Below, piece after piece: positions 42,809-52,225 of a stretch of 64,000 nt of DNA. Position 1 is the first letter of the stretch, and each line of letters starts with the position of its first letter. The stretch comes from Novipirellula aureliae (GTDB lineage Bacteria > Planctomycetota > Planctomycetia > Pirellulales > Pirellulaceae). The notes beneath the pieces are model-generated. The model ran no database searches, was not told the origin of the DNA, and saw only the letters and a program-made list of their open reading frames with translations. A program made the translations under genes and the position numbers. The DNA is taken from contig NZ_SJPY01000006.1 of the NCBI RefSeq assembly GCF_007860185.1, forward strand, positions 364,159 through 428,158, written 5' to 3'.

Positions 42809-45295
42809 ATGAGCGAAAGTCGAGCCAACGAAGCCAGCGTCGCCGACGAGCGATTGGCCCAAGAAATCGAACGGCGACTGCGACAAGAAGACAGTGCACA
42901 ACGCTTGAAAGCACGCTACGAAGCATTGCTTTTGGGAACGCGAAGCATCGTGTGGACCACCGATCCCGAGGGCCAATTCGTTGAGCCACAAATTTCTTGG
43001 CAACGTTATACTGGCCAATCGTGGGATCAACATGCGGGCCGAGGGTGGTTTGATGCGTTCCACCCAGACGACCGAGCGGAGTTTCGCGAATTGTGGCATT
43101 TGGCGGTATCTCAAAATTCAAACTTTCGCGCTCAAGGACAGATCTGGCATGACCAAAGTGGTGAGTTTCGTCTGTTTATTGCCGAAGCCGTTCCCGTTCT
43201 TGATTCGCTCGGTAACGTCATCGAATGGGTGGGAACGGTCAGTGATATTCACGAGCAACGAGTAGCCGAAGACGCGCTTCGCAAAGCGGAAGTCGAATCG
43301 AATCGTCAAAAGCACGAACTTGAAACGCTCTACGACTCTGCACCGGTCGGCATGAGTTTGGTCGATCGCAACCAGCGTTTTTTGCGAATCAACCAAGCGA
43401 TGGCAAGTATGAACGGACTGCCACGTGAAGAGCATCTTGGACGCAGGGTCGCCGATGTTGTGCCTCAGCTCGAAAAGACGATCGTCCCCATTTATGAAAA
43501 GGTTTTTAATACCGCTGAACCTGCGCTCAATTTGGAACTAAAAGGGTGTCGCATTCGCGGAAAACCTCAACGCTGGTGGCTGTGCAGCTACTTTCCGCTG
43601 ATTGGAAACGATGGAAACGTCTGGGCCGTCAGTTCGATCGTGCAAGACATCACACGGCGCAAAGTGCACGAACAGGAACTCGAAAAAGCAAACCAATTAG
43701 CGCTCCAAGCAAATTTGGCAAAAAGCGAGTTCTTGGCAAACATGAGCCACGAAATCCGTACGCCGATGACGGCGATCTTGGGATATGCCGAGTTGTTGAT
43801 GCGGCACCTGAAGAATCCTGACAACCGCGGAACGGTCCAGATTATTCAACGCAACGGTGAACACTTGTTGCATTTGATAAACGATATTCTTGATCTGTCG
43901 CGAATCGAAGCGGGCAAACTAGAGGTCCGTTTGCATACTTGCAATCTGCCACAACTGATTGTCGACATTCGCACATTGATGCAGGTGCGTGCCGACGAGA
44001 AAAAAATCGATTTTGTCGTTCGTTGTGAAGGTCCGATACCTCAGTTTTTTGAGACCGATGCAGCACGTGTGCGGCAAATCTTGATCAACTTAATCGGGAA
44101 TGCGATCAAGTTTACGGATAGGGGTAGCGTCGAATTTGTCACCCGGTTGGTCAACCTACGCTCCGAGCCGATGTTGGAATTTCGAGTGATCGACAGTGGA
44201 CCAGGGATTAGCGAGTCCTTGCAAAAGCGATTGTTCGAGCCGTTTTCACAGGGGGACAATTCGGTTCACCGCACGTTTGGCGGCAGCGGTTTGGGACTGG
44301 CGATTAGCAAACGACTTGTCGGTATGCTTGGCGGTGAAATTTTACTCGAAGGATCTTCTGAAAAGGGGACGACATTCACCGCTCGCGTTCCTTGTGATCC
44401 ACTCGCGAAAATCGACTTAGTCTACCCGACACTCCAGGAAGAGACGCGCCAAAAGCAACGCTCCGAAGTGATCGCTCGCACGCTCGATTGCAATGTTCTC
44501 ATTGTCGATGACCGTCGTGAGGTTCGTCACATCGGCCAGAGCTTTCTCGAATCGGCTGGCGCAACCGTCATTGCCGCTCAAGATGGGCAACAGGCTCTCG
44601 ATATGGTTGACAAGTCGACCAAGGAGGGTGGTAACGCAATCGATTTGATTGTCATGGATATGCAGATGCCGATCATGGACGGCTATCAGGCGACCGACAA
44701 GCTTCGCAAACAAGGATTTGCAAAGCCGATTATTGCTTTGACAGCCAACGCGATGAAAGGGGACCGGGAACGATGCCTCGGCCTCGGTTGTGACGATTAT
44801 CTTACCAAGCCGATCGAAAGTGTCTCGTTCATCGAAATGGTAGCCCAATACACACAAGACATTAGCGACGAAGAACTGCTGCAAATCCGCCTGCGTCGTG
44901 CGACCGCCGCGGACGTGAGTGTCACGCCATCCACGTGCCACCGTCGAGAAGCAAAAATATTGGTCGTTGACGATAATGCCGATACAGCCAGTCTCATGCG
45001 AATGCTGTTGTGCGCTGAAGGGCATGATGTCCAAGTGGTCGGCGATGGCAAAACCGCTCTGCGAAAAGCGAAGACGTTTTTGCCTGATGTGATTCTGCTT
45101 GACATAGGACTTCCCGACATCAATGGTTTTGAAGTCGGCGAGCGTCTTCGCAAGCAAGGTTATAGCGGGCGCATGTTCGCCGTCTCGGGGCATGGTGAAG
45201 CCGATGACTTGAAGCGATCCAAAAACATTGGATTCGACAAACATCTCGTCAAGCCTGTGCCCGTGAACGAGTTGCTCCGACTAATTGATTCGTGA
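42809..45295 (+). CDS. Hybrid sensor histidine kinase with two receiver domains
   Basis: 828-residue cytosolic sensor. After a coiled coil (RLAQEIERRLRQEDSAQRLK) come two PAS domains (TDPEGQFVEPQISWQRYTGQ; LYDSAPVGMSLVDRNQRFLR), each with PAC ends, then HisKA with FLANMSHEIRTPM (phospho-His) and HATPase_c (LINLIGNAIKFTD, DSGPGISESLQKRLFEPFSQ, GGSGLGLAISKRLV). Two receivers follow: NVLIVDDRREVRH with phospho-Asp in LIVMDMQMPIMDGYQ, and ILVVDDNADTASLMRMLL with VILLDIGLPDINGFE. No transmembrane segment. TTG 42797 is also in frame; ATG 42809 preferred. The 3' end overlaps the convergent transglutaminase gene by 15 bp. Confidence 0.92.
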   Translation: MSESRANEASVADERLAQEIERRLRQEDSAQRLKARYEALLLGTRSIVWTTDPEGQFVEPQISWQRYTGQSWDQHAGRGWFDAFHPDDRAEFRELWHLAVSQNSNFRAQGQIWHDQSGEFRLFIAEAVPVLDSLGNVIEWVGTVSDIHEQRVAEDALRKAEVESNRQKHELETLYDSAPVGMSLVDRNQRFLRINQAMASMNGLPREEHLGRRVADVVPQLEKTIVPIYEKVFNTAEPALNLELKGCRIRGKPQRWWLCSYFPLIGNDGNVWAVSSIVQDITRRKVHEQELEKANQLALQANLAKSEFLANMSHEIRTPMTAILGYAELLMRHLKNPDNRGTVQIIQRNGEHLLHLINDILDLSRIEAGKLEVRLHTCNLPQLIVDIRTLMQVRADEKKIDFVVRCEGPIPQFFETDAARVRQILINLIGNAIKFTDRGSVEFVTRLVNLRSEPMLEFRVIDSGPGISESLQKRLFEPFSQGDNSVHRTFGGSGLGLAISKRLVGMLGGEILLEGSSEKGTTFTARVPCDPLAKIDLVYPTLQEETRQKQRSEVIARTLDCNVLIVDDRREVRHIGQSFLESAGATVIAAQDGQQALDMVDKSTKEGGNAIDLIVMDMQMPIMDGYQATDKLRKQGFAKPIIALTANAMKGDRERCLGLGCDDYLTKPIESVSFIEMVAQYTQDISDEELLQIRLRRATAADVSVTPSTCHRREAKILVVDDNADTASLMRMLLCAEGHDVQVVGDGKTALRKAKTFLPDVILLDIGLPDINGFEVGERLRKQGYSGRMFAVSGHGEADDLKRSKNIGFDKHLVKPVPVNELLRLIDS

Positions 45296-48200
45296 AGCAA
45301 ACCTTCGCAAGTCGAGTGTCACCGGGTACTCGCAGCGCCCAACCAAGGCTGGCATGTTGGGCACATCGATTCGCCCGCCAGTCATGGTGGAGGCTTCGAA
45401 TTGAATCGTTCGTCGTGATTCTGCTTCGGCCGCATTGATTGGGAATGTCTCGTTGCTCCGTCCACCGGGATGGACAGCGTGATAACGACAGCCACCGACC
45501 GATAAGCGGTTCCGCATATCGATCAGGTCGAACTCAAGAGGCGTGTGGATGCCAATCGTGGGATGCAAGCAACGTGGCGGTTGCCAGGCGCGATACTTGA
45601 TCCCCGCGACAAATTGGTTCTGAACACCGGTTGCATGTAGCGGTACACGTATGCCGTTGCACGTCAAGGCATAGCGGGTCGGGTCCATACCGCTGGCCAT
45701 CACCTGCATCCGTTCGAGTGACGAATCGACGTAGCGAGCGGTTCCGCCCGTCCCCGGTTCCTCGCCCATCACATACCATGGTTCAATCGCGCTACGAAGT
45801 TCAAGTTGGATCCCTTGATAATCGATCTCTCCGATCATAGGAAAACGAAATTCAAATTGCGGCGCATACCACTCAGGTCGCAAATTTGCACCGTGGCGGT
45901 TCAATTCAGCGATCAGTTCACAGAGATCTTGCCAGACAAAGTGAGGTAGCATGAACCGATCGTAAAGCGTTGTTTGCCAACGGGTTAACGGGTCCATGCA
46001 CGGTTTTTCCCAGAAGGTTGCAATCGCCGCTCGTATCAATAGCTGCTGCGCCAAATTCATCCTCGGGTTTGGCGGCATTTCGAATCCGCGAAGTTCGACC
46101 AATCCCAAGCGACCTGTCGACGAATCGGGTGAGTAGAGTTTGTCGATACAGATTTCGGTTCGGTGCGTATTGCCTGTTAAATCGACCAACAAGTCACGAA
46201 ATAGTCGATCGACCAACCATGGCGGACGGTTCTCGCCGAGTTGATCGAGCTGGGCCAAGGCGATCTCCATCTCGTAAATCGCGTCGACCCGCGCTTCATC
46301 CATCCGCGGTGCTTGGCTTGTCGGGCCAATGAAACGACTGCTGAATAGATACGAGAGCGATGGATGGTTGTTCCAGAACCGAATCATGCTCGCTAACAAA
46401 TCGGGCCGACGAATGAATGGACTATCCGACGGCTTTGCACCTCCGAGCACGATATGGCTACCGCCACCGGTGCCGGTGTGCCGGCCATCGATATCAAACT
46501 TTTCTGCACCCAAACGACTCTGCTTCGCCTCTTCGTAGAGTGTCTCAATTTGGTCTACCAATGCATCCCAGGATGCGGTTGGGTGCGTGTTGACTTCGAT
46601 CACACCAGGATCGGGAGTGACTTTGAACAGCTCGATGCGGTCATCGGGTGGCGGCAAGTAGCCTTCCAGAATGACGGGGATGTCTAGTTTTTCGCAGGTC
46701 TCCTCGATTGCAGCGACTAAATCCAAATAGTCTTCAAGTCGCTGCGCCGGAGGCATGAACACATGCAATCGCCCGTAGCGACATTCCACACACAACGCCG
46801 TGTTGACGACGTCATCGCTTGTCGGCAAATCATCGTCGACCTCATCATCGAGAATTTGTTCGTTGATCGGTAGGGAGCTCGCTTCGTCATCCACTTGCAC
46901 GACCGCTTCGTTCCCTTTTTCCAATGGCGGCAGTGGCGGACGGGAGGCAAACGGATCGGCAGGTGATGAGTAGAATGCACCTTTCGCTGCGGTATCGCTC
47001 GGCAGTGTTGAGATCGGCAATCGCAAGCCGATCGGTGAATCCCCTGGGATCAAGTACAGCTTTTCGCTGCGAATCGGCCATCGGCCGCTAATCCAACCCG
47101 GTCGCGCTTGCCACCAAGCGCGTCGCAGCGGCAAGACAAAGCCGATCGGTTTGCTCAGCCCGTTGGTGAACGTCCGCATCATCATCGCTCGTTCATTCGG
47201 GTCTTCCAATTTTGGATCGGTTGGATCGACATCGACCGGCAACCGCTGCTCTCGCCACAGATAGTGAAAGACGTCCTCATAGACGGGAAACGACATTTTG
47301 GCACTGATATTGAGCTCCGCTGCCAAATGCCGGACGAATCGATTTGCGTCGTCGTGCGTAAACCCGTAGTCGGTGCCTTCGTCAGCGATGTACTTAGGAT
47401 CTTTCCAAATCGGATGCCCATCGCGTCGCCACATGCATGTCAGCGCCCAACGAGGCAACGATTCGCCGGGATACCATTTGCCCATTCCATAATGCAGAAG
47501 TCCCCCAGGAGCAAACTTGTCGCGCAGGCGGAGCAGCAAAACATTGCTGAGCACTCGCTTTTCTTCGCCAACCGCGTCGGTGTTCCATTGTGGATCGTCC
47601 ATATTATCAATCGACACAAACGTCGGTTCACCGCCCATCGTCAAACGAACGTCGCCTGCATCAAGGCGTTCATCAATCTTCTTTCCGGCGTCTAGAATCT
47701 CAGCCCACTGGCAATCGGAGTAGGGCTTCGTGACCCGTGGGTCTTCGTGGACACGAACGACACTCATTTCATGTTCAAACTCGACATCGCACGGTTCGTG
47801 TCCTCCGGTGATCGGTGCGGCGCCATCGTACGACGGGGTACAAGCCAATGGGATGTGTCCTTCGCCAGCAAACAAGCCGCTCGTGGGGTCGAGCCCGACC
47901 CAGCCGGCTCCGGGCAAGAAGACCTCGGTCCAGGCATGCAGATCACAAAAATCGGCAACGGGTCCCGATGGTCCTTCGATCGGTTTTTCATCGGCGGTCA
48001 ATTGGATCAAATAGCCACTGACGAATCGGGAAGCCAAGCCGATGTGACGAAGCGTTTGCACGAGAAGCCAGGCTGAATCACGGCACGAACCGCTGCCTTT
48101 TGTCAGCGTTTCTTCGGGCGTTTGCACGCCTGGTTCCATCCGCACCAAATACTTCACCCGCTGTTGGGTGAGCCGATTGATGTCGACGAGAAAGTCGTTG

Positions 48201-48622
48201 ATGCTGTTGGACGATTTCGGTAGCGTCGCGACCCATTCTAAAAAGGGCTCGGTCGGCGTTTGGTAGGCCAAGTAGGGTGCGAGTTGCAGTTTCGAGTCTT
48301 CGCGATATTCGAAGGGCCATTTTTCCGCATCCTCTTCGACAAAGAAATCGAACGGGTTGATGACCGTCATCTCGGCGGTCAAGTCAACCGTGAATGACAA
48401 CTCGCTGGCGCGTTTGTTGAACACGAACCGAGCAATCGGATTGCCGAATGGATCTTGTTGCCAATTGACGAAATGGTCCTCGGGCTCCACCTTTAGATTG
48501 TAGGCATTGATCTTGGTTCGCCCATGATAGGCGGGACGCAAACGAACCAGTTGAGGCCCAAGCGAAATGGGACGTGAATACTTATACGTTGTTTTATGGT
48601 GAAGCGCGACGCGGATGGTCAT
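45281..48622 (-). CDS. Transglutaminase-like / DUF2126 fusion protein
   Basis: 1113 residues. The N-terminal 300 residues are a bacterial transglutaminase N-domain plus protease-like core with Cys in KGSGSCRDSAWLLVQTLRHI, His in CDLHAWTEVFLPGAGWVGLD. The rest is DUF2126 (LTMGGEPTFVSIDNMDDPQW, DGRHTGTGGGSHIVLGGAKP, LYSPDSSTGRLGLVELRGFE, MGEEPGTGGTARYVDSSLER), which resembles circularly permuted amidoligases. It belongs to the operon with the alpha-E and ATP-grasp genes (6 bp between stop and start of the neighbours), a block predicted to build or cut a peptide. Product unknown. Confidence 0.9.
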   Translation of the reverse strand: MTIRVALHHKTTYKYSRPISLGPQLVRLRPAYHGRTKINAYNLKVEPEDHFVNWQQDPFGNPIARFVFNKRASELSFTVDLTAEMTVINPFDFFVEEDAEKWPFEYREDSKLQLAPYLAYQTPTEPFLEWVATLPKSSNSINDFLVDINRLTQQRVKYLVRMEPGVQTPEETLTKGSGSCRDSAWLLVQTLRHIGLASRFVSGYLIQLTADEKPIEGPSGPVADFCDLHAWTEVFLPGAGWVGLDPTSGLFAGEGHIPLACTPSYDGAAPITGGHEPCDVEFEHEMSVVRVHEDPRVTKPYSDCQWAEILDAGKKIDERLDAGDVRLTMGGEPTFVSIDNMDDPQWNTDAVGEEKRVLSNVLLLRLRDKFAPGGLLHYGMGKWYPGESLPRWALTCMWRRDGHPIWKDPKYIADEGTDYGFTHDDANRFVRHLAAELNISAKMSFPVYEDVFHYLWREQRLPVDVDPTDPKLEDPNERAMMMRTFTNGLSKPIGFVLPLRRAWWQARPGWISGRWPIRSEKLYLIPGDSPIGLRLPISTLPSDTAAKGAFYSSPADPFASRPPLPPLEKGNEAVVQVDDEASSLPINEQILDDEVDDDLPTSDDVVNTALCVECRYGRLHVFMPPAQRLEDYLDLVAAIEETCEKLDIPVILEGYLPPPDDRIELFKVTPDPGVIEVNTHPTASWDALVDQIETLYEEAKQSRLGAEKFDIDGRHTGTGGGSHIVLGGAKPSDSPFIRRPDLLASMIRFWNNHPSLSYLFSSRFIGPTSQAPRMDEARVDAIYEMEIALAQLDQLGENRPPWLVDRLFRDLLVDLTGNTHRTEICIDKLYSPDSSTGRLGLVELRGFEMPPNPRMNLAQQLLIRAAIATFWEKPCMDPLTRWQTTLYDRFMLPHFVWQDLCELIAELNRHGANLRPEWYAPQFEFRFPMIGEIDYQGIQLELRSAIEPWYVMGEEPGTGGTARYVDSSLERMQVMASGMDPTRYALTCNGIRVPLHATGVQNQFVAGIKYRAWQPPRCLHPTIGIHTPLEFDLIDMRNRLSVGGCRYHAVHPGGRSNETFPINAAEAESRRTIQFEASTMTGGRIDVPNMPALVGRCEYPVTLDLRRFASRIN

Positions 48623-48628
48623 AAAGAA

Positions 48629-49573
48629 TTAGCCGGGTTGGTTAAAGTAGTCGTGGTTGAGTCGATTGCCGATTTCGTTCAGCTCGCCCTGCAAGAAATC
48701 GATGAATTGGTGCATGCCGCCCGCGAGCACTTCTTTGACGTTCGAGCAAGAGAGTCGATGTTTGAGTGCTGCGATCCGTTGCCTCGCTTCTCGTGGCACC
48801 GTTTCGTGCGACGAGTCACTGATCTCACCGAGCGACCAATCGGCACCCGCGACGCACGACCGAATGGATCGCGGGAAAGTGCGGTGGAACAGAAAGAACT
48901 CAACGACTTTTTCGAGCTCGACCAAGTGGTGCTCGCGTCGATAGGTCTCAAACCCACTAATCGCCAATAACAGTGTCGACCACTGCAAATCGTCAATCGC
49001 AGTGCCGACATCGTCCAAACGAGGTAGTAGGTTGAAGTACTTAACATCAAGGATTCGGGATGTTTTGTCAGCGCGTTCGATTAAACGTCCGAGATTGGCG
49101 AAATGCCAAGCCTTGTCGTGGGCCATGGTGCTGTCAAGCGTTCCCGACCACATGATCGCGTAGCGGCGCACGTTATCAAAGAACTCAACCGTTGGGTCGG
49201 TCAACTGAGCCTCCGTCGCTCCCGCAACAAAATGGTAGAACTCGTTGAGTTGTTCATAAGACTCAGAGGATAGACTCTCTCGAACCGATTTCGCGTTCTC
49301 ACGTGCTGCACGCAAGCACGTCATCATCGAACTGTGATAGTTCAAGTCGAAGGCCAGGAACTTGACGACGTTTTGAGCGTTCGGTGGCCCGTATTCCTTG
49401 AGAAACCATTTGGTATCACCCGTGACTTGGACGAGTGGTTCCCAAGGGTCGACCAAGTTCTCGGGCTGGTCCAGGATAAGGTTGAGCGTGACTTCGAGAA
49501 AGCGGGCGTGATTCTCCGCTCGCTCCACTTGGCGGCTCATCCAATAGATCGATTCGGCAACTCGAGAAAGCAT
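48629..49573 (-). CDS. Alpha-E domain-containing protein (DUF403)
   Basis: 314 residues, all-helical, starting MLSRVAESIYWMSRQVERAE, the hallmark opening of the alpha-E family; internal landmarks are RAARENAKSVRESLSSESYE and LGRLIERADKTSRILDVKYF. Alpha-E proteins always accompany circularly permuted ATP-grasp ligases. ATG 49573 is chosen over an upstream in-frame codon whose 45 extra residues are not family-like. It lies 6 bp before the transglutaminase gene. Confidence 0.9.
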   Translation of the reverse strand: MLSRVAESIYWMSRQVERAENHARFLEVTLNLILDQPENLVDPWEPLVQVTGDTKWFLKEYGPPNAQNVVKFLAFDLNYHSSMMTCLRAARENAKSVRESLSSESYEQLNEFYHFVAGATEAQLTDPTVEFFDNVRRYAIMWSGTLDSTMAHDKAWHFANLGRLIERADKTSRILDVKYFNLLPRLDDVGTAIDDLQWSTLLLAISGFETYRREHHLVELEKVVEFFLFHRTFPRSIRSCVAGADWSLGEISDSSHETVPREARQRIAALKHRLSCSNVKEVLAGGMHQFIDFLQGELNEIGNRLNHDYFNQPG

Positions 49574-49780
49574 GGGGCAGTGACTTGTAAGAAAACGGGA
49601 CTTGTTGGAAAACGGGACTTGTAAGAAAACGGGACTTGGGAATTTGCTGGCAGTCGGTCGGAATCTCGCGGCTAGGGTCTCGCCTTCAAGCAATGTTTGT
49701 TTGGACAATCATCGGCCTAGGCCTAGACTCCAACGCCTAGACTCCAACGCCTAGACTCCCACGGCACGGTTCGCGGTCGG
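49574..49780. repeat. Short direct repeats in the operon gap
   Basis: AAAACGGGACTTG occurs three times between about 49590 and 49640 and CGCCTAGACTCCAA about three times between 49725 and 49760. The repeats separate the ATP-grasp gene from the alpha-E gene by about 200 bp. Confidence 0.6.
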
Positions 49781-51325
49781 CTAGTCGTTTACCGTGGCAA
49801 CGGGTTGCCCCACTTCGGCGACGACCCAGGTGTCTTTGCTGCCACCGCCTTGAGAGGAATTGACGACGAGTGATCCTTTTCTGAGGGCCACGCGAGTCAA
49901 ACCGCCAGGCATAACCCAGACATCATCGGGACTGCTGCACAGCACGTACGGTCTCAGGTCGACATGGCGTCCTTCGAGTCCATTGTCGCTAAGCGTCGGT
50001 ACACGCGACAATTGAAGCGTGGGTTGGGCGACATAGTTACGCGGGTTCTCTTCGATTTTTTCAGCGAACGCGGCCCTTTCCTCGGGCGTCGCATGGGGGC
50101 CTATCAAGATGCCATACCCGCCCGATTCGCCAGCTGCCTTGACGACCAATTCATCGAGATGAGAGAGAACATACTTGCGGTCCTCCTCTCGCTGGCAAAC
50201 GTAAGTCGGCACATTGGGTAAGATCGATTCTTCGCCCAAGTAATACTTGATCATCGCAGGCACGAATGCGTAGACAACCTTGTCGTCGGCAATGCCGGTC
50301 CCTGGCGCATTGGCCAGTGCAACGTTGCCAGCCCGGTAGGCTCGCATCAACCCTTTCACACCGAGGGTTGAATCTTTGCGGAAAACCTCGGGGTCGATAA
50401 AGTCGTCATCAATTCGTCTGTAAATGGAATCGACCCGCTGTAGTCCGTCGGTTGTCAACATGTAAACAAAATCGTCTTTGACGACTAAGTCGCGGCCCTC
50501 GACAAGTTCGACACCCATTTGTTGAGCCAAATATGAATGCTCATAATAGGCACTGTTGTAGACGCCTGGCGTCAAAACAGCGACGGTGGGATTGTCGACA
50601 TGCGATGGAACCATCGATCGCAGCATCCCGTACAACCGCGATGCGTAATCGTTGACGGGACGGACTCGCGATGCACCAAACAACTGCGGGAAATTACGCT
50701 TCATAATGTGTCGGTTTTGAAGCACATAAGAAACACCCGATGGACATCGCAAATTGTCTTCGAGCACATAAACCGCTCCCGTGGCATCACGAACCAGGTC
50801 GGTGCCCGTTATGTGGCACCAAACATCGGATGGTGGACGAAGCCCAACACACTGAGGCAGAAACGAAGACGCCGAGTCGATCAATTCTTTGGGGATGATC
50901 CCGTCTTTGACAATCGCTTGTTCATTATAGATGTCCGACAAAAAACGATTGAGCGCTCGGATTCTCTGCCGCAAACCCGCTTCGATATGCTGCCAAAGCA
51001 TGGCCGATACGATCCGCGGGATCACGTCGAACGGCATGATCTTCTCCGTTCCCGCGTTGTCGCTGTAGACCGTAAAGGTAATGCCCATTTGGTAAAGAGA
51101 TTGCTCAATCGATCGTTGACGACGAAGCAACTCTTGGGGAGGCAGACGGTTGATCAAATCAACCAGCATCTCAGCATCAGGCCGAGCATAGGTTTGCCCG
51201 TCAACCAATTCGTCAAAGAATCCTTCGGCGTTGTATTGGTTTAACTTGGGGGCCGAAAGCGTTTGGGCTTGAGACTGACTTTGCTTCACTGTAGAGACAC
51301 CGATATTGGAGAGAACTTGATTCAC
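49781..51325 (-). CDS. Circularly permuted type 2 ATP-grasp protein
   Basis: 514 residues of the CP_ATPgrasp_2 family (DUF404/407): GITFTVYSDNAGTEKIMPFD, IIPKELIDSASSFLPQCVGL, TGAVYVLEDNLRCPSGVSYV, NRHIMKRNFPQLF, TVAVLTPGVYNSAYYEHSYL, VKAAGESGGYGILIGPHATP (nucleotide-binding loop), and GSLVVNSSQGGGSKDTWVV at the end. ATP-grasp ligases join a carboxylate to an amine. Starts with GTG 51325. It heads the operon ATP-grasp - alpha-E - transglutaminase/DUF2126. Confidence 0.9.
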   Translation of the reverse strand: MNQVLSNIGVSTVKQSQSQAQTLSAPKLNQYNAEGFFDELVDGQTYARPDAEMLVDLINRLPPQELLRRQRSIEQSLYQMGITFTVYSDNAGTEKIMPFDVIPRIVSAMLWQHIEAGLRQRIRALNRFLSDIYNEQAIVKDGIIPKELIDSASSFLPQCVGLRPPSDVWCHITGTDLVRDATGAVYVLEDNLRCPSGVSYVLQNRHIMKRNFPQLFGASRVRPVNDYASRLYGMLRSMVPSHVDNPTVAVLTPGVYNSAYYEHSYLAQQMGVELVEGRDLVVKDDFVYMLTTDGLQRVDSIYRRIDDDFIDPEVFRKDSTLGVKGLMRAYRAGNVALANAPGTGIADDKVVYAFVPAMIKYYLGEESILPNVPTYVCQREEDRKYVLSHLDELVVKAAGESGGYGILIGPHATPEERAAFAEKIEENPRNYVAQPTLQLSRVPTLSDNGLEGRHVDLRPYVLCSSPDDVWVMPGGLTRVALRKGSLVVNSSQGGGSKDTWVVAEVGQPVATVND

Positions 51326-51895
51326 TCGAAGGAAGTCCAGGCCGCCAGTCTGGTTATAGATGAAAAAGTTTACATCAGCCGGGCAAAGATACTAGTGCCA
51401 AATGTGGAGGGGTTCGTTATTTAGCTTTACCGGCTTGCTTGGGGGAAAAAGGTGTTGGATAAAGCCTGAAGACCCCGTTTGAACCTATGAAACCAAACGA
51501 AATCTCCGAATTTTTTAAAATTTCATCTTAGCGTGACCAGACTTGTCACCGCGGTCGCTGATACTTGTTGTGTCGAGCAAAACAGCCTTCCGTTTGCTAG
51601 TCTCATTTAGAGACGGATTGATCGTTTTGCGTTTTCGACAGGTTCGAGAACCAGCGAACAAGATGGAGTGTCCAATACGTATGTCACGAGTTGATGAACT
51701 GACTTTTTTTATGAAAACATTGAAAAAAATCGGTTTTTTAGCCTCGCAGCTGGGTGAGAAGCAGAGACTTAGCCAATTGTATTAAAAAAAAGGATAATTG
51801 GCTTGGGATTTGCTCAAGTATTCAGCGTGATGGGACATTGGTCTTGAAAAGCCTGCAACCATTCATCCTCCCCTAATAAACAAGGAAGTACAGAA
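51326..51895. other. Divergent promoter region, no gene
   Basis: 570 bp between the ATP-grasp operon (left) and csrA (right), AT-richer than its surroundings, with T- and A-runs (51700-51795). No open frame is convincing. It probably holds both promoters and the csrA leader. Confidence 0.4.
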
Positions 51896-52219
51896 ATGTT
51901 AGTTTTAAGCCGCAAAGAAGGTGAGCAATTGTTGATTGGCGATAACATCGTGTTGACGGTGAATCGTTTATCTGGCAATCGAGTGGCGATCGGTATCGAA
52001 GCCCCGAAGGACGTCCGTATCGTGCGAGGGGAATTGAATGCGACCGAAGAAAAGTCGAGCGACGTGAAAGCTACAGCCGCTCCACCGCAAGCAAAGCTTG
52101 GAAGTCGAGAGTCCGCACCGCTCAGAGGTCGGGGGCGTAACGATCATTCGAACTGGGCTCCGATCAGCATGATTGCAAACAACGGGAGCGTTTCAATCGC
52201 CAGCCAAGCGGATCGCTAG
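51896..52219 (+). CDS. csrA: Carbon storage regulator CsrA with long C-terminal tail
   Basis: RNA-binding translational regulator that recognises GGA motifs in mRNA leaders. The first 55 residues are a complete CsrA: MLVLSRKEGEQLLIGDNIVL, RVAIGIEAPKDVRIVRGEL, with the Arg that contacts RNA. The total is 107 residues against 60-75 in most bacteria. The extra half is low-complexity and basic (KLGSRESAPLRGRGRNDHSN). An AAGGAAG-like site lies close upstream, one of few strong Shine-Dalgarno-like sites in the window. Confidence 0.92.
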   Translation: MLVLSRKEGEQLLIGDNIVLTVNRLSGNRVAIGIEAPKDVRIVRGELNATEEKSSDVKATAAPPQAKLGSRESAPLRGRGRNDHSNWAPISMIANNGSVSIASQADR

Positions 52220-52225
52220 TCGCGA

